From Verrucomicrobia subdivision 3 bacterium UBA7542 (GTDB lineage Bacteria > Verrucomicrobiota > Verrucomicrobiia > Limisphaerales > UBA11358): DNA of 13,643 nucleotides. The stretch lies in contig DLMG01000105.1 of the NCBI GenBank assembly GCA_002479245.1, positions 1,444 to 15,086 on the forward strand, read 5' to 3'. Below, one piece after another: positions 7,279 through 13,643 of this stretch. The position numbers were made by a program, and so were the translations under genes. Below the pieces are notes generated by a model. The model searched no databases, was not told where the DNA came from, and was given only the letters and a program-made list of their open reading frames with translations. How positions within the stretch are numbered: the first letter of the stretch is position 1; every line of letters begins with the position of its first letter.

Positions 7279-8817
7279 ATGAAAAAAATGAAAAAAATAA
7301 AATTCGGAATAGCAGCGACAATTGCGACAGGAATGTTGGTCATATTCAACTTTAATGCCCGAGCGCAAACGACGCCAGCATCACTGCCGCCGGCGTCGTC
7401 GGGAAATCCGCTGGTGGACACGCTCATCGAGAAAGGCATTTTGACCGCCGATGAGGCCAAAAAAATCGAGGCCGAAACCGCAGCGCGAGAAACCAACACG
7501 GTGAACAACCCGCCAATTTCAAAATGGAAGATGTCCGATGCTATTAAGAGCATGCAGCTTTTCGGCGACTTGCGATTGCGTTACGAATATCGTGGGGTGG
7601 ATAATGTTCCCGAGGCAACGCCGGATACGTATTATCGCGAACGATTTCGTTACGCTCTCCGTATTGGTCTGCGGGGCGATCTGGTGGATGACTTTAATTA
7701 TGGAATCCGATTGGAAACGTCGAGCAATCCGCGTTCGCCTTGGTCCACTTTCGGCAATAATACCACCAGCGGCTCGGTCTCTCCCTCGGACAAAAGTCAG
7801 AGTAGCATTTACATTGGCCAGGCTTATCTCGGCTGGCATCCGACCGACTGGTATGAGATGACCGTGGGTCGAATGGCCATGCCACTTTACACCACGCCCA
7901 TGGTTTGGGATTCGGACATCAATCCGGAAGGCGCGTTTGAAAAATTCAAATATACAATTGATAACGTGGATCTGTTCGTGGATTTCGGACAATGGGACTA
8001 TCAGGACCCGAGTCAAGCCACAGAGATTCCTTCCAGTGACACGTTCTTGCTGACTTGGCAGGCGGGCGCCAATGTGAGAATCGGCAAGGACATGTCAGTC
8101 AAGATTGCGCCCATGCTTTACACCTATACTGGCATAGGCAGCACTAACGGAGGCAGTGCCAATGGACTAAATAAACCCTACACCGGGCAGGGGAGTCACG
8201 GTGTGAATGTAAATTATCCGGGTGGATATGCTTACAACCAAAATGGCATCAATGACCTCCTGATCTTGGAAATTCCCGCCGAGTTCGATTTCAAAATCTG
8301 GAAAACCCCGTTGGGAACCTTGCAGGGACGAATCTTCGGCGATTTTGCCTACAATCTTGATGGTGCTGATCGCGCGCGTGCCGCCTACCAAGCCGGCGGT
8401 CCTGGGGCATTCCCGGGGGTGAATGGCCCCGAGACGGATCAGGTCAAGGCCTATCAAGTTGGCATTGGCATTGGCAGCGCCGGGCCGGTTTATGGGCCGG
8501 TCCAAGGTTTGGTTTATGGTTCTACCTCGAAGAAAAATACTTGGGAAGCCCGCTTCTACTGGCAGCATATCGAACAATATGCCCTGGATGTGAATCTGAT
8601 TGACTCCGACTTTTTCGAAGGCCGGGCTAATCTGCAAGGCTTTTACTCGGCATTTGCCTATAGCTTCACCGACGACATTATCGGCACCATTCGCTTCGGC
8701 CACGCCAACCCGATCCAAGCCAACCTTGGCACGGGTGGCAACAATTTGGATATTCCGGGCATCAACCCAATAAAAAATTACAATGTGTTGCAACTGGACT
8801 TGACCTGGAGATTCTAA
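7279..8817 (+). CDS. Putative outer-membrane porin
   Basis: This 512-residue secreted beta-barrel protein has a basic N-terminus and hydrophobic stretch at 1-26, with signal cleavage expected around ARAQ-TT (27-32). A short linker carries the motif LVDTLIEKGILTADEAKKIE (45-64), a small helical unit common before the barrel in such porins. From about 91 (SMQLFGDLRLRYEYRG) onward the sequence shows alternating aromatic/polar beta-strands rich in Tyr, Trp, Gly and Asn, and it ends in LDLTWRF; a terminal Phe is the usual BAM-recognition signal. It resembles the putative porin family seen in Verrucomicrobiota and Proteobacteria (Porin_5-like); the substrate is not inferable. ATG 7279 is the first of two close ATGs (the other at 7288). 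It follows the efflux operon on the same strand after 163 nt but has its own leader with a palindrome, so it is probably separately controlled. Confidence 0.85.
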   Translation: MKKMKKIKFGIAATIATGMLVIFNFNARAQTTPASLPPASSGNPLVDTLIEKGILTADEAKKIEAETAARETNTVNNPPISKWKMSDAIKSMQLFGDLRLRYEYRGVDNVPEATPDTYYRERFRYALRIGLRGDLVDDFNYGIRLETSSNPRSPWSTFGNNTTSGSVSPSDKSQSSIYIGQAYLGWHPTDWYEMTVGRMAMPLYTTPMVWDSDINPEGAFEKFKYTIDNVDLFVDFGQWDYQDPSQATEIPSSDTFLLTWQAGANVRIGKDMSVKIAPMLYTYTGIGSTNGGSANGLNKPYTGQGSHGVNVNYPGGYAYNQNGINDLLILEIPAEFDFKIWKTPLGTLQGRIFGDFAYNLDGADRARAAYQAGGPGAFPGVNGPETDQVKAYQVGIGIGSAGPVYGPVQGLVYGSTSKKNTWEARFYWQHIEQYALDVNLIDSDFFEGRANLQGFYSAFAYSFTDDIIGTIRFGHANPIQANLGTGGNNLDIPGINPIKNYNVLQLDLTWRF

Positions 8818-8854
8818 ATGTTCTTTGCCAACGGCGATACCCACTTAACTTGTT

Positions 8855-8882
8855 TTCAAACCTGGGTGGGTTTTGGTTTGAA
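8855..8882 (+). terminator. Weak hairpin downstream of the porin, possible terminator
   Basis: An 8-bp perfect stem (TTCAAACC / GGTTTGAA) with a 12-nt loop lies 37 nt after the porin stop. There is no T-run after the stem, so it is at best a weak intrinsic terminator. The rest of 8818-9085 shows no supportable gene; a 73-codon ORF there lacks coding character. Confidence 0.25.
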
Positions 8883-9085
8883 TGGCATGCCAGCAAAAAG
8901 ATTCGAGGCTGCCTTGGGATTGAAAAAAGGGTGGCGTTTCGCGTAAAGTGCTGCCGACTTTTTGAATCAAAACCATCAACCTGCAGCTTCAGCCTCCTTT
9001 GTGAATGCCAGCGAGGGAGAACTGGATTACGCTCATGCCGAACACATGTCGGCGCAGTGAAATTGCCGTGACAAATGGGAACGGC

Positions 9086-10093
9086 TCAAGCCGGTCGGGC
9101 TGAAATCTCCAGCATCCGCTCAATCGGCAGGCGGGCGCGTCTCAAAATATCCTCCGGCAATTCAATTCGCGGGGCGAGTTTTTTCATGCAGTCGCGCACC
9201 TTCTCAAGCGTGTTCAACTTCATGTATTTGCACTCGCTGCACCGGCAGTTGTCCGACGGCATCCGCATCACATCAAACACCGGCGCACAGAGAAATTCCT
9301 TGCCCGGACATTCCTTCTGCATCCGGTGAATGATGCCCGACTCGGTCACGATGACGAATCGTCTGGCGGGACTCGATTTGCAGTAGCTGATCATTTTCTC
9401 CGTCGAACAAATTGCGTCGGCCAGGTCGCGCACTTCACGCAAACTTTCGGGATGAACGACAACCTTCGCGTCAGGGAATTTTTCGCGCAATCGCAGCACT
9501 TGATCGCGCTTGAACTCCACGTGCGCATAACAGTCGCCGTGCCAAAGCGTCATTGGGCGGCCAGTCTGTTCCATCACCCACGCGCCGAGATTTTCATCCG
9601 GCACGAACAGCAAATCCTTGTCCTTCGGCGCGGCCTCGACGATTTTCACCGCGTTGCCGCTGGTGCAAATCACGTCGCTCAACGCCTTCACCGCCGCGCT
9701 GCAATTGATGTAGGCGATGGTCCAGAAATTCGGGTTGGTCTTTTGCAACGCGGCGAGCTTGTCCGCCGGACAGCTTTCTTCCAGTGAACAACCGGCGTCC
9801 TTGTCCGGCAGCACGACAATTTTCTTCGGATTTAAAATCTTTGCCGTCTCGGCCATGAAATGCACGCCACAGAAAACAATTACGTCCGCGTCCGTCTTCG
9901 CGGCCTGCTGGGAAAGGCCGAGCGAATCGCCCACAAAATCGGCCACGTCCTGGATTTCCGGCACCTGATAATTGTGGGCGAGGATGACGGCGTGGAGCTG
10001 TTTTTTGAGCGCAAATATTTCCTTCGCCAGCGGCTTAAACCGACTCTTCGTCATCGCGCCGCGCGGTTGAATTTCAGTGATACCAATCATCAC
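9086..10093 (-). CDS. nadA: Quinolinate synthase
   Basis: NadA condenses iminoaspartate (from NadB) with dihydroxyacetone phosphate to quinolinate, the precursor of NAD; it is a cytoplasmic [4Fe-4S] enzyme. The 335 residues match the family length. The conserved HNYQVPEIQDVADFVGDSL lies at 40-58, FMAETAKILNP at 79-89 and HPES at 214-217. The three cluster cysteines correspond to C102 (in GCSLEESCPAD), C188 (HGDCYAHVEF) and C288 (CSECKYMKLNTL), and C283/C285 add an extra CxCxxC cluster. SGIIHRMQKECPGKEF (252-267) and the C-terminal PIERMLE are also typical. The start is GTG 10093 or the adjacent ATG 10090, and a Met at residue 14 is also possible; no Shine-Dalgarno is visible. It lies 70 nt downstream of the rluE-like gene on the same strand. 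NadB and NadC are not in the window. Confidence 0.97.
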   Translation of the reverse strand: MMIGITEIQPRGAMTKSRFKPLAKEIFALKKQLHAVILAHNYQVPEIQDVADFVGDSLGLSQQAAKTDADVIVFCGVHFMAETAKILNPKKIVVLPDKDAGCSLEESCPADKLAALQKTNPNFWTIAYINCSAAVKALSDVICTSGNAVKIVEAAPKDKDLLFVPDENLGAWVMEQTGRPMTLWHGDCYAHVEFKRDQVLRLREKFPDAKVVVHPESLREVRDLADAICSTEKMISYCKSSPARRFVIVTESGIIHRMQKECPGKEFLCAPVFDVMRMPSDNCRCSECKYMKLNTLEKVRDCMKKLAPRIELPEDILRRARLPIERMLEISARPA

Positions 10094-10135
10094 AAGAAGT
10101 TACCGCCGCGAACCGGTGGCGTCAATTTCTGTAGC

Positions 10136-10192
10136 GTGGCACAGGCGTCCTCGCCTGTGAAATTCAGCACACAGGCCGGAGGCCTGTGCCAC
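10136..10192. repeat. Double-hairpin palindromic element between and into the rluE-like gene
   Basis: Two adjacent hairpins: CACAGGCG-TCCT-CGCCTGTG (10140-10159) and CACAGGCC-GGA-GGCCTGTG (10170-10188). The outer ends also pair with each other over 11 perfect bases (10136-10146 with 10182-10192, GTGGCACAGGC / GCCTGTGCCAC). It looks like an interspersed REP/REPIN-type element. It overlaps the 3' end of the rluE-like gene, whose stop is at 10164-10166, and occupies most of the 70-nt gap before nadA. It could act as an RNA-stabilising or attenuating structure in that transcript. Confidence 0.8.
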
Positions 10193-10850
10193 TCTTTCCA
10201 ACCAACGCGCATTCTCCCGCCGTCAGAATTCGCCATTGGCCGGGTGGCAAATCACCCAGCTTAAGTTGTCCGATGCGCACGCGGATGAGCCGCAGAGTCG
10301 GATGGCCGATGGCGGCAGTCATTCGCCGCACCTGCCGGTTTTTGCCTTCGATCAGTTCCAGCCCGATCCAGCAATCCGGCACGCTTTTGCGGAAACGGAT
10401 GGGTGGGTCGCGCGGTGGGATTTTTGGCGTAGCGGCGTCTCGGCAGAGCGCCGCCATTTTTTCGGAAAGATAATCAGCGGCGCTCTGCCGAGGCGCCGCT
10501 ACGGGGGCGGGGATTATTTCCGGTTGCGGTTCCAGAATCCACGCCCGGCAGGGCAATGTTTTCCGGCCTTGAACCACAACGCCGTGTTCGAGCTTCTTCA
10601 AAACTTCGGGTGTTGGAATGCATTCCAGTTGCGCCCAATACTCGCGTTCGTGGGCATGGCGCGGGTGCAGCAGCCGTTCGTTCCACGCCGGCTCGTCGCT
10701 CAACAGCAGCAAGCCTTCGGAGTCCGCATCGAGCCGGCCAATGGGATAAACATTTTTCGGGAAACCGAATTCCGCCAGTGTGCGATTGGGCGACCCGTCG
10801 GGCGTGAATTGCGAAACGACGCCGTAAGGTTTGTTGAATGCGATGAGCAC
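10164..10850 (-). CDS. RluE/RsuA-family 23S rRNA pseudouridine synthase with in-frame palindrome insert
   Basis: The 228-residue enzyme isomerises a uridine in rRNA; within the RsuA/RluB/RluE/RluF family it looks most like RluE. The N-terminus starts directly with the catalytic domain (LIAFNKPYGVVSQFTPDG, 2-19), without an S4 domain, as in RluE. The catalytic Asp is D41 in YPIGRLDADSEGLLLLSDE (35-53). DPPIRFRKSVPD (148-159) and EGKNRQVRRMTAAIGHPTLR (168-187) are family hallmarks. Residues about 116-141 are encoded by an inverted repeat and are absent from family members as I know them, where the PPIR segment follows a short linker. The last residues (GTGLRPVC) are encoded by a second repeat. 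The start is GTG 10850. NadA follows on the same strand; the HAD-Nudix gene diverges. The specific gene symbol is withheld because target specificity is inferred. Confidence 0.9.
   Translation of the reverse strand: MLIAFNKPYGVVSQFTPDGSPNRTLAEFGFPKNVYPIGRLDADSEGLLLLSDEPAWNERLLHPRHAHEREYWAQLECIPTPEVLKKLEHGVVVQGRKTLPCRAWILEPQPEIIPAPVAAPRQSAADYLSEKMAALCRDAATPKIPPRDPPIRFRKSVPDCWIGLELIEGKNRQVRRMTAAIGHPTLRLIRVRIGQLKLGDLPPGQWRILTAGECALVGKSGTGLRPVC
10428..10503. repeat. 76-bp palindromic element inside the rluE-like coding sequence
   Basis: Arms 10428-10454 and 10477-10503 are reverse complements over 27 bases with a single mismatch (position 10438), separated by a 22-nt loop (10455-10476). The left arm begins CGTAGCGGCG and continues with CTCGGCAGAGCGCCGC. 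It keeps the reading frame of the pseudouridine synthase open on the minus strand and adds about 26 residues. The near-perfect arms imply recent insertion or active maintenance. It shares the outer GTAGCG word with the repeats at 10131 and 11046. Confidence 0.88.
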
Positions 10851-11183
10851 CGCTGGAGTTTCAAATGTCAGGTGTCAGGTTTCAAGAAGATTGGGTGATG
10901 GGTCAGTTTGATGAAAGCCAGTGGGCAGAGGGAGACAAAACCACGATTAAAACCATAAACCCGAAACCCTAATGACTAAAGAATGCTCAAATATCCAAAT
11001 GACCAAACCGGCCAACCTCACCGCGCATTCGAGCTTCCACCCTCCGTAGCGGGCTACTGCGGAGGACGGGTCGGACTTTGGGTTTCTTTCGTCATTATGG
11101 TTTAGGAATTAGTCATTCCGCGACGGCGGGGAGGATTCATTTCTCTTTGTGTTCCATGTGTTCTTTGTGGTTAAATCAATTTC
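10851..11183. other. 333-nt divergent intergenic region made of repeat remnants
   Basis: No gene is supportable here. The region separates the divergent rluE-like and HAD-Nudix genes, so it should contain both promoters. It shows a short direct repeat (GTCAGGT twice, near 10868-10880) and several AATGAC-type words (10971-10976, 11000-11005). The 14-mer at 10970-10983 (TAATGACTAAAGAA) recurs inverted at 11084-11097 with one mismatch. A GC-rich hairpin lies at 11041-11065, and just before the HAD-Nudix start there is a low-complexity run of TTTGTG/TTCTTTGTGG words (about 11144-11171). This reads as layered intergenic repeats rather than unique sequence; no clear sigma-70 promoter could be picked. 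Confidence 0.6.
11041..11065. repeat. GC-rich hairpin, REP-like
   Basis: CCTCCGTAG (11041-11049) pairs with CTGCGGAGG (11057-11065), 8 of 9 positions, around a 7-nt loop CGGGCTA. It contains the GTAGCG word also present at the ends of the other two palindromes in this kilobase. It lies in the divergent intergenic region, flanked by an inverted 14-mer (10970-10983 and 11084-11097). Confidence 0.55.
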
Positions 11184-12344
11184 GTGATTCGCAACATCAT
11201 CTTCGACTGGTCGGGCACTCTCGTGGACGATTTGCCCGCCGTTTTGAAGGCTTCAAATTTCGTCCTCACCCAGGCCGGCCGCCCGGAAATGTCGCTGGAC
11301 GAATTTCGCGCCGAGTTTTCCCTGCCGTTCACGAATTTTTACGATCGCCACACACCGCACGTCCCGATGGCCCAGCTTGAAGACTGGTTCCACAGCAGTT
11401 TCCGGCAAGCACAGGATTCCGTCAGCGAACTGCCTTATGCGCGCGATTTCCTCAAATTTTGCCGCGCGCAGAAGTTACGCACTTTTCTTTTGAGCACGGT
11501 GCATCGCGATCATTTCATGGCGCAATGCCGCGTCACCGGATTCGGCGCCTACCTCGACAAGCCCTACACGGACGTTTGGGACAAGCGGGAAAAAATTCAC
11601 GAAATCCTCGCCGAAAATCATTTGCGCGCGGCCGAGACGCTGTTCATCGGCGACATGCAGCACGACATCGAAACCGCGCATCACGGCGGCGTCCATTCCT
11701 GCGCCGTGCTCACCGGCTACAACACGCTGGAGCAATTGCGCGCGGCGCAGCCGGATTTGATTGTCGAGCATCTCGGTGAATTGCGCCGGGTGCTGGAGCA
11801 GAATGATTTCCACCTCAAACCGGCGGTGAAAAACTTTGAGGAAACCCATCCGCCGCTGGCCACCGTCGGCGCCCTGATTTTCAACGGCGCGGGCGAAGTG
11901 CTGATGATCCGCACCCACAAATGGTCGAATCTCTGGGGCATTCCCGGCGGCAAAATCAAATGGGGCGAACCCTCCGAGGCCGCGCTCCGCCGCGAAATCA
12001 AGGAGGAAACCAGCCTCAACGTGACGGACATTGAATTTGTGCTCGTGCAGGATTGCATCCACTCCCGGGAGTTTTACCGCGACGCGCATTTCGTCCTGCT
12101 GAATTACACCTGCCGTTGCGCCGGCAAACCGCGTGTGAAGTTGAACCACGAAGCCCGCGAATTCCGGTGGGTTACGCTTGCCGAAGCCGGCAAAATGAAA
12201 CTTAATATGCCGACGCGGGTCCTGATTAACGCCGTGATGGAACGGCGGAAAAGGCAGAAAACCAAAAAGCGGGAAGTAAAAACGTTCGGTCGCAGACGCA
12301 AAACAAATCAGAAGAATCGTCATGTCTTTTATCACCATTGTTGA
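11184..12344 (+). CDS. HAD hydrolase-Nudix hydrolase fusion protein
   Basis: The 386-residue cytoplasmic protein has two catalytic domains. The HAD-like domain (1 to about 212) shows motif I FDWSGTLVDD (7-16, nucleophile D8), motif II LLSTV (102-106), a candidate motif III Lys (K134 or K126) and motif IV FIGDMQHDIETA (154-165, D157 and D161). The usual second Asp of DxD is Ser10. The Nudix domain (about 222-355) has an intact metal-binding box: G256, E262, R270-E271 and E274-E275; the box Gly near its end is Ser277. A Lys/Arg-rich tail (353-379) follows. Nudix enzymes cleave nucleoside-diphosphate-linked compounds and HAD enzymes commonly remove phosphate. The gene overlaps folB by 23 nt, so a role in dephosphorylating dihydroneopterin triphosphate is plausible but unproven. 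The start is GTG 11184; no Shine-Dalgarno is visible. Confidence 0.9.
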   Translation: MIRNIIFDWSGTLVDDLPAVLKASNFVLTQAGRPEMSLDEFRAEFSLPFTNFYDRHTPHVPMAQLEDWFHSSFRQAQDSVSELPYARDFLKFCRAQKLRTFLLSTVHRDHFMAQCRVTGFGAYLDKPYTDVWDKREKIHEILAENHLRAAETLFIGDMQHDIETAHHGGVHSCAVLTGYNTLEQLRAAQPDLIVEHLGELRRVLEQNDFHLKPAVKNFEETHPPLATVGALIFNGAGEVLMIRTHKWSNLWGIPGGKIKWGEPSEAALRREIKEETSLNVTDIEFVLVQDCIHSREFYRDAHFVLLNYTCRCAGKPRVKLNHEAREFRWVTLAEAGKMKLNMPTRVLINAVMERRKRQKTKKREVKTFGRRRKTNQKNRHVFYHHC

Positions 12345-12717
12345 CCTGGAAGTTTTTTATCGTGTCGGCATTTCTGAAGAGGAACGCGCCAAGCCGCAAC
12401 GCTTGTTGCTGACGTTGGATGTCAAGTTCGATTTTTCATCAGCGGCAGTGAGTGGCCGCATCGGGCGGACCATAGATTATTATGAGATTACCCAACGACT
12501 ATTGAAACTTGGCGAAACGCGGAACTGGAGGCTGATAGAGTCCGTGGCAACGGACGTTGCCGACAAAATTTTATCGGAATTCCACCCCGAAAGTGTGACA
12601 ATCGAAGTGAAAAAATTTTCGATTCCGGAGGCCCGTTATGTTTCCGTAAGCCTCACGAAACAGCGGCCTTTGCCCGAAAGCTATAACCGGCCATTTTGGT
12701 GGTGGCAGCGGTGGTAG
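12322..12717 (+). CDS. folB: Dihydroneopterin aldolase
   Basis: FolB splits 7,8-dihydroneopterin into 6-hydroxymethyl-7,8-dihydropterin and glycolaldehyde in folate synthesis. The 131-residue protein fits the tunnelling-fold family (about 120 residues). Visible residues are DLEVFYRVGISEEERAKPQR (8-27) with the pterin-site Glu near 21, TIDYYEI (50-56), LIES (71-74, pterin-anchoring E73), and VTIEVKKFSIPEA (92-104) holding the catalytic Lys, probably K98. The usual Lys-Pro after this Lys is Lys-Phe here, and the C-terminus carries an unusual Trp-rich tail (FWWWQRW). The start ATG 12322 lies inside the HAD-Nudix gene (23-nt overlap), with a weak purine-rich AGAAG upstream, so translation is probably coupled. 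Its stop is 8 nt from the convergent comEC-like stop, with no evident terminator between them. Confidence 0.9.
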   Translation: MSFITIVDLEVFYRVGISEEERAKPQRLLLTLDVKFDFSSAAVSGRIGRTIDYYEITQRLLKLGETRNWRLIESVATDVADKILSEFHPESVTIEVKKFSIPEARYVSVSLTKQRPLPESYNRPFWWWQRW

Positions 12718-12725
12718 TGATCCGC

Positions 12726-13643
12726 TCAATTCCCGTTCGCGGTTCGATATGAATTTTTTTGCCCGTCCATCGTGCGCAATTCCCAACCGTTCGATCGCAA
12801 CAAGATTGTCACCGCGCCCGCCGTGCGCGTGTAAATAACCGGACCCCCCCTTTGCTCCAGTCGGGCGCGCAGTTTCGGGCTGGCCCGGCGGGTCGCCGGA
12901 AATTCTGAATCGGCAATGACAATGACTTTTGGCTGTGCCGCATCGAGCAACGCATCGCAAAGCGGTTCGCCTTCGTCGGGCAAACCGGCAATCACAATGT
13001 CCGCGCGCAGATTGTTCGTGCGTGAGAGCAGGACGTTTTGTCCTTCGCGACCCAAATCGGACAGCAGGAGGACGCGCGGGCCGTAAAAATTTCCCAACAG
13101 CACCAGCGATGCGTCGTCAGCGCGCTCAAAATTATCCGTGGCGTCGGGAGCGAAAGCCTGCCAGCAACCGGCAGTGCTGCCGCGATTGATGATTCGGTGT
13201 CGCCGGGGTTGCTTTTCGAATTCTGCAATGATTTCGCGATACGCCATCGAGCGAAAACGCGCCGGGCTGGTGTAAATTTCACCGGTGCCGAAAAGTTGGT
13301 TGAGCAATTCCGCGCCGCCGCAGCTTCGCAAATCACCGTGTGTCAGCACGAGTCTTTGAACGCGGTTCACGCCTTGCGCGCGGAGAAACGGTTTGAGCGT
13401 GAAGTTCACGGCACTTTCGTCGCCACAATTCACGAGCCAGTCGTTTTTCCGTCCGGCAGCATCCACGAAGACCGCGTGACCGCCATTGAGCGGAAGGACG
13501 GTCAATCTGGTTTCGCCGCGTGTCGTTTGCCAGTGCCAGGCAAAACCGGCGACAATTAGAACCAGCGCCGTCGCGCTCCAGATTCTTTGTTTTGGTGCGA
13601 AAAGCCAGCCGCTCAAGGCGCCGACGAGCACGGCGTAGTAAAT
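12726..13643 (-). CDS. ComEC/Rec2-like protein, C-terminal part (5' truncated by window edge), degenerate MBL domain
   Basis: The frame is open to the window edge, so 305 residues are the 3' portion. A hydrophobic segment at visible residues 3-37 is the last membrane helix or helices of the competence domain, followed by a metallo-beta-lactamase-like domain starting TRLTVLPLNGGHAVFVD (45-61). ComEC forms the inner-membrane DNA uptake channel in natural transformation, and this domain is its proposed nuclease. The zinc motif expected as HxDxDH reads HGDLRS (102-107), so the second Asp and the His are missing. The SDLG at 195-198 stands where GD is usual, and the HHGS motif is replaced by AGLPDEG (219-225). 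The fold assignment rests on order and spacing of these regions plus the preceding membrane part. A stand-alone membrane MBL protein is the alternative. A 7-C run at 12844-12850 does not break the frame. Confidence 0.75.
   Translation of the reverse strand: MYYAVLVGALSGWLFAPKQRIWSATALVLIVAGFAWHWQTTRGETRLTVLPLNGGHAVFVDAAGRKNDWLVNCGDESAVNFTLKPFLRAQGVNRVQRLVLTHGDLRSCGGAELLNQLFGTGEIYTSPARFRSMAYREIIAEFEKQPRRHRIINRGSTAGCWQAFAPDATDNFERADDASLVLLGNFYGPRVLLLSDLGREGQNVLLSRTNNLRADIVIAGLPDEGEPLCDALLDAAQPKVIVIADSEFPATRRASPKLRARLEQRGGPVIYTRTAGAVTILLRSNGWELRTMDGQKNSYRTANGN

Noticed and set aside
8850..9071. 73-codon plus-strand ORF between porin and nadA
   Set aside because: No recognisable protein pattern and no Shine-Dalgarno; it starts within the post-porin hairpin region.
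9326..9787. 153-codon plus-strand ORF
   Set aside because: Antisense shadow of nadA, whose conserved motifs are on the minus strand.
10236..10898. 220-codon plus-strand ORF
   Set aside because: Opposite the pseudouridine synthase; the minus frame has catalytic GRLD and the RQVRRM motif.
10131..11065. CRISPR array or complete insertion sequence
   Set aside because: Palindromes differ in arm sequence and spacing, there are no regular spacers, and no transposase or cas gene is present.
11475..12338. 287-codon minus-strand ORF
   Set aside because: Antisense shadow of the HAD-Nudix gene; high-GC third positions open the opposite frame. The plus strand has clear HAD and Nudix motifs.

Overview
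The window is a stretch of bacterial chromosome of moderate-to-high GC. Its cell envelope is Gram-negative: it encodes an RND efflux pump with periplasmic adaptor and TolC-type outer-membrane channel, and a large outer-membrane porin. Several things suggest Verrucomicrobiota (Limisphaerales/Pedosphaera-like): the style of the porin, the single-Asp RND subfamily, mostly absent Shine-Dalgarno sequences, and GC-rich palindromic repeats dropped between and inside genes. This placement is inference from protein and repeat style only; there is no rRNA in the window.

Region 1 (1-7115, plus strand) is one tightly packed transcription unit: the 3' end of a sensor histidine kinase, an RND membrane-fusion adaptor, a possible 56-codon bridging ORF, an RraA/HMG-aldolase-like protein, a 1054-residue RND permease and a TolC-family channel. 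Gaps are 2-18 nt or 4-nt overlaps. The layout suggests a two-component system controlling a tripartite efflux pump. An RraA-fold protein between adaptor and permease is unexpected. Region 2 (7116-8817) is a leader with a perfect 11-bp inverted repeat followed by a 512-residue porin.

Region 3 (minus strand, 10850 back to 9086) holds a RluE-type 23S rRNA pseudouridine synthase and quinolinate synthase NadA. Two palindromic elements lie here. One, of about 76 bp, sits in frame inside the rluE-like coding sequence. The other is a double hairpin that straddles the rluE-like stop codon and fills most of the gap to nadA.

Region 4 (10851-11183) is a 333-nt non-coding divergent intergenic stretch of repeat debris with another hairpin. 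Region 5 (11184-12717, plus strand) is a HAD-Nudix fusion gene overlapping folB (dihydroneopterin aldolase) by 23 nt. Together these could supply the two dephosphorylation steps of folate synthesis just upstream of FolB, the most attractive functional hypothesis in the window. Region 6 (12726-13643, minus strand) is the 3' part of a ComEC/Rec2-like gene whose metallo-beta-lactamase-like domain has lost canonical metal ligands. No tRNA, rRNA, CRISPR array or insertion-sequence transposase was seen.
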